Assembly: GCA_900315935.1 (NCBI GenBank) | Contig: ONBB01000002.1 | Location: forward strand, 124,001-188,000 | Origin: an uncultured Bacteroidales bacterium | GTDB lineage: Bacteria > Bacteroidota > Bacteroidia > Bacteroidales > P3 | Direction of reading: 5' to 3' | DNA length: 64,000 bases | Part shown: positions 32,958 to 41,755 of the stretch, piece after piece | Position numbering within the stretch: position 1 is the first letter of the stretch | How the letters are laid out: the number at the start of each line of letters is the position of its first letter | Notes under the pieces: generated by a model | Database searches by the model: none | What the model saw: the letters and a program-made list of their open reading frames with translations, nothing else | What the model was told of the DNA's origin: nothing | Program-made: the position numbers and the translations under genes

Positions 32958-34193
32958 TTATTTGAAGAACGAGCCTATGAAACTGATGAGGTCGGCGGAC
33001 TCTTTCATGCCGTCGAAGAACTGGCGGTCGGAGTTGTGAAGCTGCATCAGGTATATGGCCAGCATGAGGGGCAGGTACCAACGGAGTTTCATCCACTGCC
33101 AAAGGGTCTGCAGTGCGACCGACATGCCTTTGTCGCCGGTGGCAAAGGCGGCCATGGGCATCATGGCCAGAGAGAAGGTCCAGCAGACCCACCAGCGACT
33201 GTAGTCGGTGGCCATGAAAAAGACGGGCACCACCAGCAGCTGGGCAGCCAGGGGCAGCCAGTAGCGAAGGCGCTCGATACGGTCGTAGGTCTGCCGCGCC
33301 GCCACCACCCAGGGGGTAGCCAGCAGGACTAGCAAGGGCAGCATAAACAACAGTTCGACGGCGAATTGCCAGGCGCGGGACGCGGTGAAAGCCCCTGCCG
33401 AGTTCTCGGCATTGGAGAGGAAGTAGAGCATCCGCAGGCCGTCGCGGTCGGGCAGCACGTCCTGGTTGGCGCGGGCCGCGATGCGGGCGTAGAGTTCCTC
33501 CTGCCCGATATTCATCCCACTGAAAAGCCACAAGGCCACGAAGAGAGCCAGCAGAAGGAGTAGAGAGACGGCATAGAAAGTGCCGCGTCCGCGGTGCAGG
33601 CGGCCGTTCTGGAATGTGTCGAAAAGCACTAGTCCAATCATCAAGGGCAGCAGGGTGCAGCAAAAAGTGTGGTGAATGAGGCATCCGAGGATGGCCACCA
33701 GTGGCGTGGCAAGGTAGTAGTACCAAGTGCTGCGGCGCTTGACATACAACGCCAGCCACAATAGCACCAGCAGGAGCTGGTAGGTCTCCATGAAGCACAT
33801 GGAGAGGTGTGTGTGCACGTAGGCGAAGAGGGAGAAAGGGTTGGCGGCATAAGGGGCCAACAGCAGCGCCACGGGTACGGCCTGCACCCCTCTGTCGGCC
33901 AAGGCGCGCCAGACGACCCAAGCAGTACCGAAAAGCATCAGCAGGTTAGCCGGCAAGACGAACATACGGATATGCTTGGCCGTTACCATCTCGGGCATCA
34001 AGGGACCTAACAAGGTGCCTATAAGCTTACGTCCGCCGAAGCCGTACTCATAGCCGATGAAGTAGTTGAACGTGGGCCAGTAGTCGCACCAGTGGTCATG
34101 GAAAGCATAGTAGACAGCCGTGGCTGCCGACGGCATCATGGCGACCAGCAGCAGCGCCAGAAGGGAATACTTGTTTGAGAGCAACTGTTTCAT
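32958..34193 (-). CDS. Polytopic membrane protein, GFGGRK family, paralogue 1
   Basis: 411 residues with about ten to twelve hydrophobic segments and an uncleaved first helix. Shared with the genes at 34190 and 38614 are: FIGYEYGFGGRKLIGTL after the first helix, a SMCFMETYQLLLVLLW segment, LIHHTFCCTLLPLMIG and FFMATDYSRWWVCWTF near the C-terminus. The conserved acidic, arginine and histidine residues in loops recall GT-C-type glycosyltransferases or polysaccharide polymerases, but this is only an impression. I do not recognise the family. Its ATG overlaps the stop codon of the upstream paralogue (ATGA). Confidence 0.85.
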   Translation of the reverse strand: MKQLLSNKYSLLALLLVAMMPSAATAVYYAFHDHWCDYWPTFNYFIGYEYGFGGRKLIGTLLGPLMPEMVTAKHIRMFVLPANLLMLFGTAWVVWRALADRGVQAVPVALLLAPYAANPFSLFAYVHTHLSMCFMETYQLLLVLLWLALYVKRRSTWYYYLATPLVAILGCLIHHTFCCTLLPLMIGLVLFDTFQNGRLHRGRGTFYAVSLLLLLALFVALWLFSGMNIGQEELYARIAARANQDVLPDRDGLRMLYFLSNAENSAGAFTASRAWQFAVELLFMLPLLVLLATPWVVAARQTYDRIERLRYWLPLAAQLLVVPVFFMATDYSRWWVCWTFSLAMMPMAAFATGDKGMSVALQTLWQWMKLRWYLPLMLAIYLMQLHNSDRQFFDGMKESADLISFIGSFFK

Positions 34194-35404
34194 AATAGGA
34201 ATTGTCTGATATTGATAGCCTCTTTGAGACCTTCGAACGAAAGGGCGTGAAGGCCAAGGAGGTAGATTGCCAGCAGGAGTGCCACCCACCAGTGGGTGCG
34301 GAAATAGGCATAAAGTGCGTCCACAGCCTCCGCGACGAGGGCATCACGCCGGGTCAGCGCCACCAATGTCAGCACCACGAGCCCGAAAAACCAACAGACG
34401 AACCAGCGGCCATAGTCGGTGGCCATGAAGAAGATAGGCATGGTGAGGAGCGTGATGGAGAGGTAGACGAGACGGTAGCGCCAAGCATGACTTTCAGCCT
34501 TGCGTGCGGCACGTACCCAAGGCCAATAGAGCACCGCCAGCAGGGGCAATAGGAGCAGCAACGAGAGCACCAACTCGGGCAGACGGTAGTGGGTGAGAAC
34601 CTCGAGCGAGGCGTCACGATTGCCACTATTGGACTGATAGTAAAGCACCTCAAGTACGTAAGGGTCGGCCTCGTAGGCGTTGGGGGCCACGGTGGCAGCC
34701 AAACGGGCGGAGAGTTCCTCTTGTGGCAAATTCATACGGCTGAAGAGCCAGATGGAACCCAGCAAAATACCCATCGCCACCCCAATGGCCGCCGTCCAGG
34801 CCAGCCTGCGCCACGAGAAGCGCCCCTGGTCCCATAGGTCGTAAATCAGCATCGCCGCCACCAGCGGCATCAGGGTGCAGCAGAAGGTGTGATGTATCAG
34901 CCCACAGACGACACATAGCACCAGCGTGAAGGCATAGAAGCCACTGCGTCCGTGCCAGCGCAGGTAGGCCAGCAGCCAGGCGACGACGAGGATCAGTTGG
35001 TAGGTCTCCATGAAGATGACCGACATACCGGTATCGAACCATGCCAGGATGGAGAAGGGACCCAGGAAATAGAGGAGCATCATCATGGCCGAAGCCTTGG
35101 TGCGCACCACACGCGCAAAGAGCCATACCAATAACGCCATCAGCAGGGCGTTGGCGGCAATAACGAGAATGCGGATGTGAGAAGCCTCGACATAGTCGGG
35201 CAGTAAGAGGTGGCAGAGAGTACCGACGAGTTTGCGCCCACCGAAGCCTGTCTCGTAGCCGATATGGTAGTTGAGCGAAGGCCATCCGAAACAGGCAGAC
35301 CCCATGGCTACCGCCACCACCTTGCCCAGCAGGGGCAGCAGCACCAGGGTGAGCATGAGAGCCACTGCGTAGCGTTCGATCCAAGCGGAGATTGTCCTAT
35401 TCAT
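34190..35404 (-). CDS. Polytopic membrane protein, GFGGRK family, paralogue 2
   Basis: 404 residues from ATG 35404 (ATG 35416 is an alternative, overlapping the upstream stop). Same plan as paralogue 1: HIGYETGFGGRKLVGTL, IFMETYQLILVVAWL, LIHHTFCCTLMPLVAA, FFMATDYGRWFVCWFF. The region around residues 240-270 (MNLPQEELSARLAA) aligns with MNIGQEELYARIAA of paralogue 1. Tandem duplication is clear. Function unknown. Confidence 0.85.
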   Translation of the reverse strand: MNRTISAWIERYAVALMLTLVLLPLLGKVVAVAMGSACFGWPSLNYHIGYETGFGGRKLVGTLCHLLLPDYVEASHIRILVIAANALLMALLVWLFARVVRTKASAMMMLLYFLGPFSILAWFDTGMSVIFMETYQLILVVAWLLAYLRWHGRSGFYAFTLVLCVVCGLIHHTFCCTLMPLVAAMLIYDLWDQGRFSWRRLAWTAAIGVAMGILLGSIWLFSRMNLPQEELSARLAATVAPNAYEADPYVLEVLYYQSNSGNRDASLEVLTHYRLPELVLSLLLLLPLLAVLYWPWVRAARKAESHAWRYRLVYLSITLLTMPIFFMATDYGRWFVCWFFGLVVLTLVALTRRDALVAEAVDALYAYFRTHWWVALLLAIYLLGLHALSFEGLKEAINIRQFLL

Positions 35405-35405
35405 A

Positions 35406-36662
35406 TTAGCATTCATCAATGACTTTATCAATGCGGTAGACCTTGTCGCCGCGCCGGAGGGGTTCGGTGGTGGCAAAGGAGAAGCGGTCGCCCTGATGCA
35501 CCTCGGGTACGGGGTCGCGGTCGAGACGCAGCTCATTTATCGTGGCACGGTAGGCTCCGGTGGTATCGCCAATGACGATGACGTCGTCGCCCACGCCGAG
35601 TGTCTCGGCAGTTTGAAGGTGCACTTCGGCCACACCGATGCGGTGGAAGTAGTTCTTTACGGGACCAAGATAGACCTTCTGCTCGGTGGCCTGACTACCA
35701 TAACGGTCGCTCCACTCGCCGAGGCGTCGGCCGAGATAGTAGCCATCCCAGAAGCCGCGGTTGAAGACTGTGGCAAGGCGTGAGGTCCATGCATCGATGC
35801 GCTCCTGCGTATATGTGCCGTTGGCGATGGCGTCCACCGCCTCGCGGTAGCACTCGGTTACGGTGCGCACATAGTCGGCACTCCTCCCCCGCCCCTCAAT
35901 CTTGAGGACACGGACACCGGCATTGAGTATCTTGTCGAGGAAGCCGATGGTGCAGAGGTCTTTGGGCGACATGATGTACTCGTTGTCGATCTCCAGTTCG
36001 AGATCGCTTTCCTTGTCCTTGACTATGTAGCCTCGGCGGCAGAGCTGGAGGCAGGCTCCGCGGTTGGCGGAGTAGGCTGCGTTGTCGAGCGAGAGGTAGC
36101 ACTTGCCGCTGACGCTCATGCAGAGGGCGCCATGAGCGAATACCTCAATCTGGACGAGTTCGCCATTGGGGCCGCGCAAGTCGGTATCGGCAATGTAGCG
36201 GGTGATTTCGGCCACCTGTTCCAAAGACAGCTCGCGGGCAGTTACAATGACATCGGCGAACTGGGCGTAGAATCGCACGGCCTCGATGTTGGAGACATTG
36301 CACTGGGTGGAGATGTGCACCTCGAGGCCGAGGCTACGTGCATGGGTAATGACGGCGAGGTCGGAGGCGATGATAGCGCTGACGCCGGCATCCTTGGCGG
36401 CAACTAGCAGGGCTCGCATCTCGGCCAACTCGTGATTGTAGATGATGGTGTTGACGGTGAGATAGGTGCGCACACCGGCACCGTGAGCGATGCGGCATAT
36501 CTCGCGCAGATCGTCGACGGTGAAGTTGGCCGCCGAGCGCGACCGCATATTGAGATTGCCGACACCGAAGTAGACGGCGTTGGCACCGCCTTGGATGGCG
36601 GCCTGCAGGCCAGCGTAGCTGCCCACAGGGGACATGATTTCTATCTGGCAGTGGTTACTCAT
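35406..36662 (-). CDS. Peptidase U32 family protein (TrhP/RlhA-like RNA hydroxylation)
   Basis: 418 residues. TIM-barrel U32 core: MSPVGSYAGLQAAIQGGANAVYFG at the N-terminus, HISTQCNVSN, then the cysteine pattern FAHGALCMSVSGKCYLS and NRGACLQLCRRGY that ligates an Fe-S cluster in U32 proteins. A C-terminal beta-barrel follows (VGDDVIVIGDTTGAYRATI). U32 family members of this type hydroxylate tRNA or 23S rRNA using prephenate; which RNA is modified here is not known. 1 nt separates its stop from the membrane gene downstream. Confidence 0.88.
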   Translation of the reverse strand: MSNHCQIEIMSPVGSYAGLQAAIQGGANAVYFGVGNLNMRSRSAANFTVDDLREICRIAHGAGVRTYLTVNTIIYNHELAEMRALLVAAKDAGVSAIIASDLAVITHARSLGLEVHISTQCNVSNIEAVRFYAQFADVIVTARELSLEQVAEITRYIADTDLRGPNGELVQIEVFAHGALCMSVSGKCYLSLDNAAYSANRGACLQLCRRGYIVKDKESDLELEIDNEYIMSPKDLCTIGFLDKILNAGVRVLKIEGRGRSADYVRTVTECYREAVDAIANGTYTQERIDAWTSRLATVFNRGFWDGYYLGRRLGEWSDRYGSQATEQKVYLGPVKNYFHRIGVAEVHLQTAETLGVGDDVIVIGDTTGAYRATINELRLDRDPVPEVHQGDRFSFATTEPLRRGDKVYRIDKVIDEC

Positions 36663-37578
36663 AGAGATCCATGACTGTCATGGTGGTCCATTTGGTGGGT
36701 ACGAGTTTGGAGTCGGTCATGGTGGCGTCGAGGGTGGTGATGCGGCCGTCGAGAGTTTGGTCGACAAAGGCGCAGAAGAGGTCGGCTGAGCCGGGCAGCC
36801 ACGTGGCCACCTCGTGCCCGATGCCGGGGAAGCGGACAATCCAGTGCGGCAGCTGCTGCTTGGAGAGTACCTTGGCCACGCGATGCGACCCATAGAGGGT
36901 ACGGCTTACCAATGGCGCCAACTTCTTGTAGGAGACAATCTTGTCTTTCATGCCGTGGAGCAGCATGGTGGGAGCCGGCGGCGTGAGGTAGGCCAAGTCG
37001 CCGCGGCGGCACATCAAGGCACCGGCATAGGAAACCACGGCGGCAGGTTTCCAATTGGCGGGGAGTTCGCGTGCCTGCTTCATGCCGTTGGCGCGGCAGA
37101 AGTCGGTCATCAGCACCGTGATGGCGCCAGCCGAGGAACCGGTGAGGATGATATTGGCGGGGTCGATGCCGAGCTCGTCGGCATGGGCAACCACCCACGC
37201 ACAGGCTGCAGCGCAGTCCTCGACGGCGATGTCGATACAGTACTGGAAGAGGTCCTGCATGTGCAGCAGGCCGCTAAGGCGGGCCGTGGTGGCCGAGTCG
37301 GTGAGTCCGAGACGATAGTCGGGGCACACCACCGTATAGCCGCGCTGAGTGAGCGTCTGGGCAATGGGTACCTGCAGCTCGTCGGCACGGTTGCCAGTGA
37401 AGAAACCGCCGCCGAAGACAGAGATAACACAGGCGCGGTCAGCACGCGGCACGGCGGGACGATGCACATCAAGGTAGAGGGTTAAGTCGCGCTGCACAAA
37501 GGCATACGTCTCGGGGCGCTGGGCTTCCACCGAGAGAGATATAGCAAGCAGTACAAAGAAAATCAAGTGTCTAGACAT
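36655..37578 (-). CDS. Secreted alpha/beta-hydrolase (esterase/lipase-like)
   Basis: 307 residues with a signal peptide (IFFVLLAISLSVEAQ). The oxyanion-hole motif VFGGGFFTGNR is the HGG-like turn. The nucleophile elbow is LTGSSAGAITV (Ser) and FPGIGHEVATW carries the catalytic His. This is the carboxylesterase/BD-FAE-like fold. LHGMKDKIVSYKKL provides the acidic residue. Periplasmic or exported; the natural substrate, perhaps acylated glycans, is inferred. Overlaps the U32 gene by 8 nt. Confidence 0.85.
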   Translation of the reverse strand: MSRHLIFFVLLAISLSVEAQRPETYAFVQRDLTLYLDVHRPAVPRADRACVISVFGGGFFTGNRADELQVPIAQTLTQRGYTVVCPDYRLGLTDSATTARLSGLLHMQDLFQYCIDIAVEDCAAACAWVVAHADELGIDPANIILTGSSAGAITVLMTDFCRANGMKQARELPANWKPAAVVSYAGALMCRRGDLAYLTPPAPTMLLHGMKDKIVSYKKLAPLVSRTLYGSHRVAKVLSKQQLPHWIVRFPGIGHEVATWLPGSADLFCAFVDQTLDGRITTLDATMTDSKLVPTKWTTMTVMDLYE

Positions 37579-37581
37579 AGG

Positions 37582-38337
37582 CTAGAAGGCAAAAGTGAGA
37601 CCTGTGGAGACGGTAATCCAGTCGAAAACGAGGTTGACGCTGGCACCAGGAAGGTCGGAAAGCCAGGCAAGTCCCACGCGGAGGTTCCACTTCACCTGCT
37701 CGCTGCCGACACGGAACTGGAACTGCGGCTCGATGAGGAAATTGGTGGTGGTATACAGCTTGGAGCGGCTCTCCGAGAGGGTGCCGTCCGGGTCGTAGGA
37801 TCGGTAGTCGAAATCAGGCATAAAGGCGCCTGCCTTGAGGCCGAAGGCGAGGTCGATGTGGCCGTTGGCCAAACCGCGCAGGCCGATGTTTCCCTGGGCG
37901 AAGGGAAGCATGAAGTGGCCGTCATATTCGTAACTACGGCCATCCTTCATCGACTTGTCGTCATCGTCATCAAAGTCGTCACTGTCATAGCTCGTCCTGT
38001 CACGCCAGGCACCGCCAAGGCCGAAGCCGAGGTACCCCTCGACGACGCCGTATTTACCCATCGTGGTGTAGGCGCCGGCGGCAATGTGTCCGTAAGTGTT
38101 GTCGAAACCAAAGTTGAGGTGAGCCTGACCGGCCAAGTGGTCGGTAAAACCATAGCTGCCGGTGGCGTTGAGCGTGAGCACATCGGGCAGAATCCAAGCG
38201 GAGAGGCCGACCGAAAGGTCAACCTGCGCATCGCCCTTGTGGTTCACCAGCGGAATGCTTACCGCCTGGGGATGATAGATGCTGCATCCAGTGGCCAGCA
38301 CCGCCACGAAAGAGAGAAAAAGTAGACGTTGTTTCAT
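37582..38337 (-). CDS. Outer-membrane barrel lipoprotein
   Basis: 251 residues. The lipobox VLATGC (Cys18) is followed by strand-turn alternation rich in Gly and aromatics (LNATGSYGFTDHLAGQAHLNFGF, GVVEGYLGFGLGGAW) and a terminal ITVSTGLTFAF strand, suggesting a small beta-barrel. An acidic patch (SDDFDDDDDK, about 120-130) could be a surface loop. Located 3 nt upstream of the hydrolase, same transcript. Confidence 0.8.
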   Translation of the reverse strand: MKQRLLFLSFVAVLATGCSIYHPQAVSIPLVNHKGDAQVDLSVGLSAWILPDVLTLNATGSYGFTDHLAGQAHLNFGFDNTYGHIAAGAYTTMGKYGVVEGYLGFGLGGAWRDRTSYDSDDFDDDDDKSMKDGRSYEYDGHFMLPFAQGNIGLRGLANGHIDLAFGLKAGAFMPDFDYRSYDPDGTLSESRSKLYTTTNFLIEPQFQFRVGSEQVKWNLRVGLAWLSDLPGASVNLVFDWITVSTGLTFAF

Positions 38338-38421
38338 AATGGCTGTTTTATAATTTATAGACAGAATAACGCAGCCATCAAAAAAATATTGTACACCCCC
38401 TACTTGAGGCCAATAACTATC

Positions 38422-38575
38422 ATAATTCTATCCGTATCGGTCTCATTTCGCAGCTTGTTGTCTGCGTCTGTGGCGAGGTCGGATGACAGCAGTTTAAAAA
38501 AGACCTGTTATATGGCGAAGAGGCCATTGAACTGGCGGTAGTAAACATTGAGGTCGTCGAGGGTGAAGATAAGCC
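38422..38575 (-). pseudogene. Decayed 3'-end copy of the coiled-coil gene at 39944-41749
   Basis: The segment from about 38452 to 38573 aligns without gaps to 39996-40117, the 3' part of the coiled-coil gene. On the minus strand it reads IFTLDDLNVYYRQFNGLFAI, a stop codon (TAA, where the intact gene has a Gln codon), then QVFFKLLSSDLATDADNKL. It matches ISTLDDLNAYHRQSNGLLAI and SDLATDADNKL of the intact gene. No remaining 5' part was seen. It marks a partial duplication on the far side of the membrane gene 38614-39891. Confidence 0.85.
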
Positions 38576-38613
38576 CCCTCACTCCAACCGCCCCCCCTAT
38601 ACCTCAAAGACAT

Positions 38614-39891
38614 TCAACAGTGGACGAAAATTCCCAGCCAATCGAAAATAGTCCTAACCTCCGCCATAACAAAGGCGTTCCCGTTCTGCAGCCAGGCTAC
38701 ATATAGGAACATTGCGGCAGCGAGGAACGGATGGCGTTTAATCCAGTTCAGCGTATGGTTCCACCCTACCAGCACCCCCTTGTCGTCCAAGCCCACACCG
38801 ACCACTGAAAGCATGAACAAACCGAAGAACAAGGCATAGAACCAACGGCAATAGTCGGTGGCGATGAGAAAGACCGGGAGTGTGAAAATCAGCAAAAGGG
38901 CGACAGGGAGAAGGTAGCGCAAACGCATCAGGCGTGTAGTGGCTTGTTTCATCGCACGATACCAAGGAGAGAGAAGAAACGCGAAAACCGGACTCAATAG
39001 AAGCAGGCTTGGCAAAAAACACATCCAGCGGCTCTGAAGATTGCCAGCGTCCAGCTGGTATTTGACGTTGCCCATGATATCAAGATAAAACACAACATTG
39101 AAGATGTGCTTGTCGCGACGAAAAACGCCAAGGACGGTACGGTCGCATATACTGCGATAGAGTGTATCAACATCGACTTTCATCGTGTCAAAGAACATAA
39201 TTACCAACAGTATAGCAAAGAGTAACAGACAAATTGCACCATATGGCAAAAGGCGCCGCCTATGGATGAAACCTTGCTCCGAAATGCTGTCGTAGGCAAA
39301 CAAACCAAGCGCCAGGGGGAACAGCATGCAGCAATATAAAGGATGCGTCAGGACAGCCATTGAAAGCAACAGCGCCGAAAGGACATAGTACCACCACCTG
39401 CGGGTTTTGCAAACGACAAAACATACCATCCACACAAGGGTGAACATGTAGAGCCAGATGTCAATATAGTCAACAGAAAGATACGTCAGGAAAAATTTAT
39501 GAAAAGCATAAGGCGAAAATGCGACACCCAACGTGGCGGCAAGCCCCAATGCCGTATGCCTACGGAACCCCCAGGCAATAAGAAAAACAAATAGAACGAT
39601 GCAGATGAAGACGCATCCCAACAGAATCGGAAGAAGCTCCCTATGGCCTATCAGATGGGAGACCTGCGATGTAGGGGGTGGTGATAAAGTACCGTAGAAC
39701 AGCAAGTTACACACTGTACCCACAAACTTCCTGCCTCCAAATCCGGTGTCATAGCCAACATAGTAGTAGCCCGTGTGGATACCTTCCAATGTCCCCCTAG
39801 CCATTTTGACCACATGGACAATGGATGGCACAAAAATAATAAACAAAAGGATAACCCATTTCACAAAAGACAGTATGGATTTGGTTTTCAT
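38614..39891 (-). CDS. Polytopic membrane protein, GFGGRK family, paralogue 3 (diverged, AT-richer)
   Basis: 425 residues from ATG 39891 (a TTG lies one codon upstream). It has the family signatures: YVGYDTGFGGRKFVGTV, LTHPLYCCMLFPLALG and FLIATDYCRWFYALFF. The HHTFCC motif of the other two is altered to HPLYCC, and METYQL is replaced by an unrelated segment. The base composition looks clearly lower in GC than the neighbours (A/T-rich third positions), suggesting a separate history. It lies between an intact gene and a decayed copy of that gene's 3' end. Confidence 0.85.
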   Translation of the reverse strand: MKTKSILSFVKWVILLFIIFVPSIVHVVKMARGTLEGIHTGYYYVGYDTGFGGRKFVGTVCNLLFYGTLSPPPTSQVSHLIGHRELLPILLGCVFICIVLFVFLIAWGFRRHTALGLAATLGVAFSPYAFHKFFLTYLSVDYIDIWLYMFTLVWMVCFVVCKTRRWWYYVLSALLLSMAVLTHPLYCCMLFPLALGLFAYDSISEQGFIHRRRLLPYGAICLLLFAILLVIMFFDTMKVDVDTLYRSICDRTVLGVFRRDKHIFNVVFYLDIMGNVKYQLDAGNLQSRWMCFLPSLLLLSPVFAFLLSPWYRAMKQATTRLMRLRYLLPVALLLIFTLPVFLIATDYCRWFYALFFGLFMLSVVGVGLDDKGVLVGWNHTLNWIKRHPFLAAAMFLYVAWLQNGNAFVMAEVRTIFDWLGIFVHC

Positions 39892-39943
39892 CAATGTAAA
39901 GTTTCACAGATAATGGTCACTCAAATTAACAGGGGTTCAGCGT

Positions 39944-41749
39944 TCACTTTAAACCCAGCACCAGGCGAATCTTGTCGACATCCTGCTCGCCTTTGAGCTT
40001 GTTGTCGGCGTCGGTGGCGAGGTCGGATGCCAGCAGGTTGAGGAAGGCCTGCTGTATGGCCAGAAGGCCGTTGGACTGGCGGTGGTAGGCGTTGAGGTCA
40101 TCGAGAGTGGAGATGTCGGTAATAACGAGTGTGGCTTTCTCGAGGCGCTGGTAGGCACGCGCGATGTTGCGGAAGGAGTTGGATCTACCGCCGATGCGGT
40201 CGGCATTGGACGACATGGTACGGCAGAGCTGTTGCGTCCGAAGGGTGGACTCCAGCATGTTGCGATGCAACTCTAGGCCGGCGATGAAACGATGCCCATG
40301 GTCAATCGATGCAAAATTGGGCGTTAGGGAAGCACCCTTGCGCAGGTTGCAGTAACCACTCCAGAGGATGCGGTCGTCGCGACGGTGCGTGGTGATGGAG
40401 TCGTCCAAGCGTCGTATCTCATTGCGCAGCTCGACAGTCTGCTGATAAAGACGCTGCACCTGTACCGCACGGTCCAGCCGCTCGAGGTACTGCTGCCCCT
40501 CGCTGGTGGTGCGGAAGGTGGGTATGGGTATGAGGCTGGCGCGCAATTCACGATAGGACGCCGCCACGTCGCGAAGCGACGAATGCGACACATTGATTAT
40601 CGAATCGGAACGTAACGAGATACCCTCCAATAGGGGGTAGGCGTCAATATAAAGCTGCTGTGCATCAACAAATTCCTGCAGGTCGCTCACGAAACCGACA
40701 CTCTCGGCTGTAGTGGTGAACGATGGCAGTGTGTTAAGTGTACGGAGGGTCTCACGGTAAGCAGTAACGATATCACGAAACTTTTTGCCGTAAAGGCGCT
40801 GTATATGGTCGCTGTTCTGATGGATGGTGGTGCGCAAGTCGATGGTCTGCATATAGCGCTGCTGCACAGCGATGATACTGCGCAGGCGCGTGGTGTAGTC
40901 TTCGTACTCTCGCAAGTCTGCAAATGAAATGGGCACCGAAGTGTTTTTGAATATCCGCGAATAGGATCGGTAGACATCGGTGTTGTCCTTCTCGCAGCGA
41001 GCCTTGAGCTGGTTCTTGAAATTCTCGATTTGGCTGGTGAGCGAGTTAGGAGAGAGGAGGTTCTCCAGCAGGTCAAGCTGGAACGTATTTAACTCATCGA
41101 GTTGGGTCAACGTCTGCTGGGTGGTGCTGGCAAGTGAGAGGTCGTACTTATTGTAGACCATGAGATAGGAATAGTATAGATCCTTGAGTTCCTTGAGTTT
41201 CAGTTTGTCGGTGATACCGTTACCGTCGCAAGCCGAAAGGATGGCGCGGTGGTGGCGATCGATGTTCTGCTTGAGCGAAACGGCCTGACCCTGGCGTTCT
41301 TCCTGCTGACGACGCTGTTCCGCGATGGCGCGCTGGCGGGCAGCCTCCTTTTCGGCCTCCACCCTTTGTTGCTCCATACGCGAATAGCGCAGACTCATGC
41401 GTCCCAGATAGTCTGCCACAGTGCGCAACTGCGGAGCATAGCGGTCAAAGTCGTTCACCACAATATGGGTGTCGAGCCAAAGCAGCGTGTCGTCGCGCCG
41501 GTAGTCGTTCTCCAACGATGTCAACAACCGCTGCACCTGGTTTCGCATGTCGATGCAGAGGGTTGCAAGCGTGGCATAATTCTGCGGCTTCGCATCAAGG
41601 TAAGCCTGCGTAGCGTTGGTGTCGCGCACAAAGGTGGAATCAAGTTCATAGTTGGGCAGCAGGTCGCCCACCGAAAGTACTATGGGCGACTGGGCATGGA
41701 GTCCCATCGGGAGAAATAGCAAGAGAAGTAGCAGGTGCAGTTTCTTCAT
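39944..41749 (-). CDS. Secreted helical/coiled-coil protein of unknown function
   Basis: 601 residues. The signal peptide (LHLLLLLLFLPMGLHAQ) is followed by a mostly helical protein. A Gln/Glu/Arg-rich coiled coil lies at about 125-160 (QQRVEAEKEAARQRAIAEQRRQQEERQG). At least three diverged repeats of about 90 residues follow, each with an RxxYG/RxLYQ-like core (IQRLYGKKFRDI, VQRLYQQTVELRNEI), and the end is the DLATDADNKL block. Periplasmic or surface structural protein inferred. It ends 52 nt before paralogue 3 and starts 6 nt after purF. Confidence 0.8.
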   Translation of the reverse strand: MKKLHLLLLLLFLPMGLHAQSPIVLSVGDLLPNYELDSTFVRDTNATQAYLDAKPQNYATLATLCIDMRNQVQRLLTSLENDYRRDDTLLWLDTHIVVNDFDRYAPQLRTVADYLGRMSLRYSRMEQQRVEAEKEAARQRAIAEQRRQQEERQGQAVSLKQNIDRHHRAILSACDGNGITDKLKLKELKDLYYSYLMVYNKYDLSLASTTQQTLTQLDELNTFQLDLLENLLSPNSLTSQIENFKNQLKARCEKDNTDVYRSYSRIFKNTSVPISFADLREYEDYTTRLRSIIAVQQRYMQTIDLRTTIHQNSDHIQRLYGKKFRDIVTAYRETLRTLNTLPSFTTTAESVGFVSDLQEFVDAQQLYIDAYPLLEGISLRSDSIINVSHSSLRDVAASYRELRASLIPIPTFRTTSEGQQYLERLDRAVQVQRLYQQTVELRNEIRRLDDSITTHRRDDRILWSGYCNLRKGASLTPNFASIDHGHRFIAGLELHRNMLESTLRTQQLCRTMSSNADRIGGRSNSFRNIARAYQRLEKATLVITDISTLDDLNAYHRQSNGLLAIQQAFLNLLASDLATDADNKLKGEQDVDKIRLVLGLK

Positions 41750-41755
41750 ACCATA

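Noticed and set aside
38338..38613. A complete small gene between the barrel lipoprotein and paralogue 3
   Set aside because: The only coding similarity is the decayed 3' fragment with an in-frame stop; no open frame of note.
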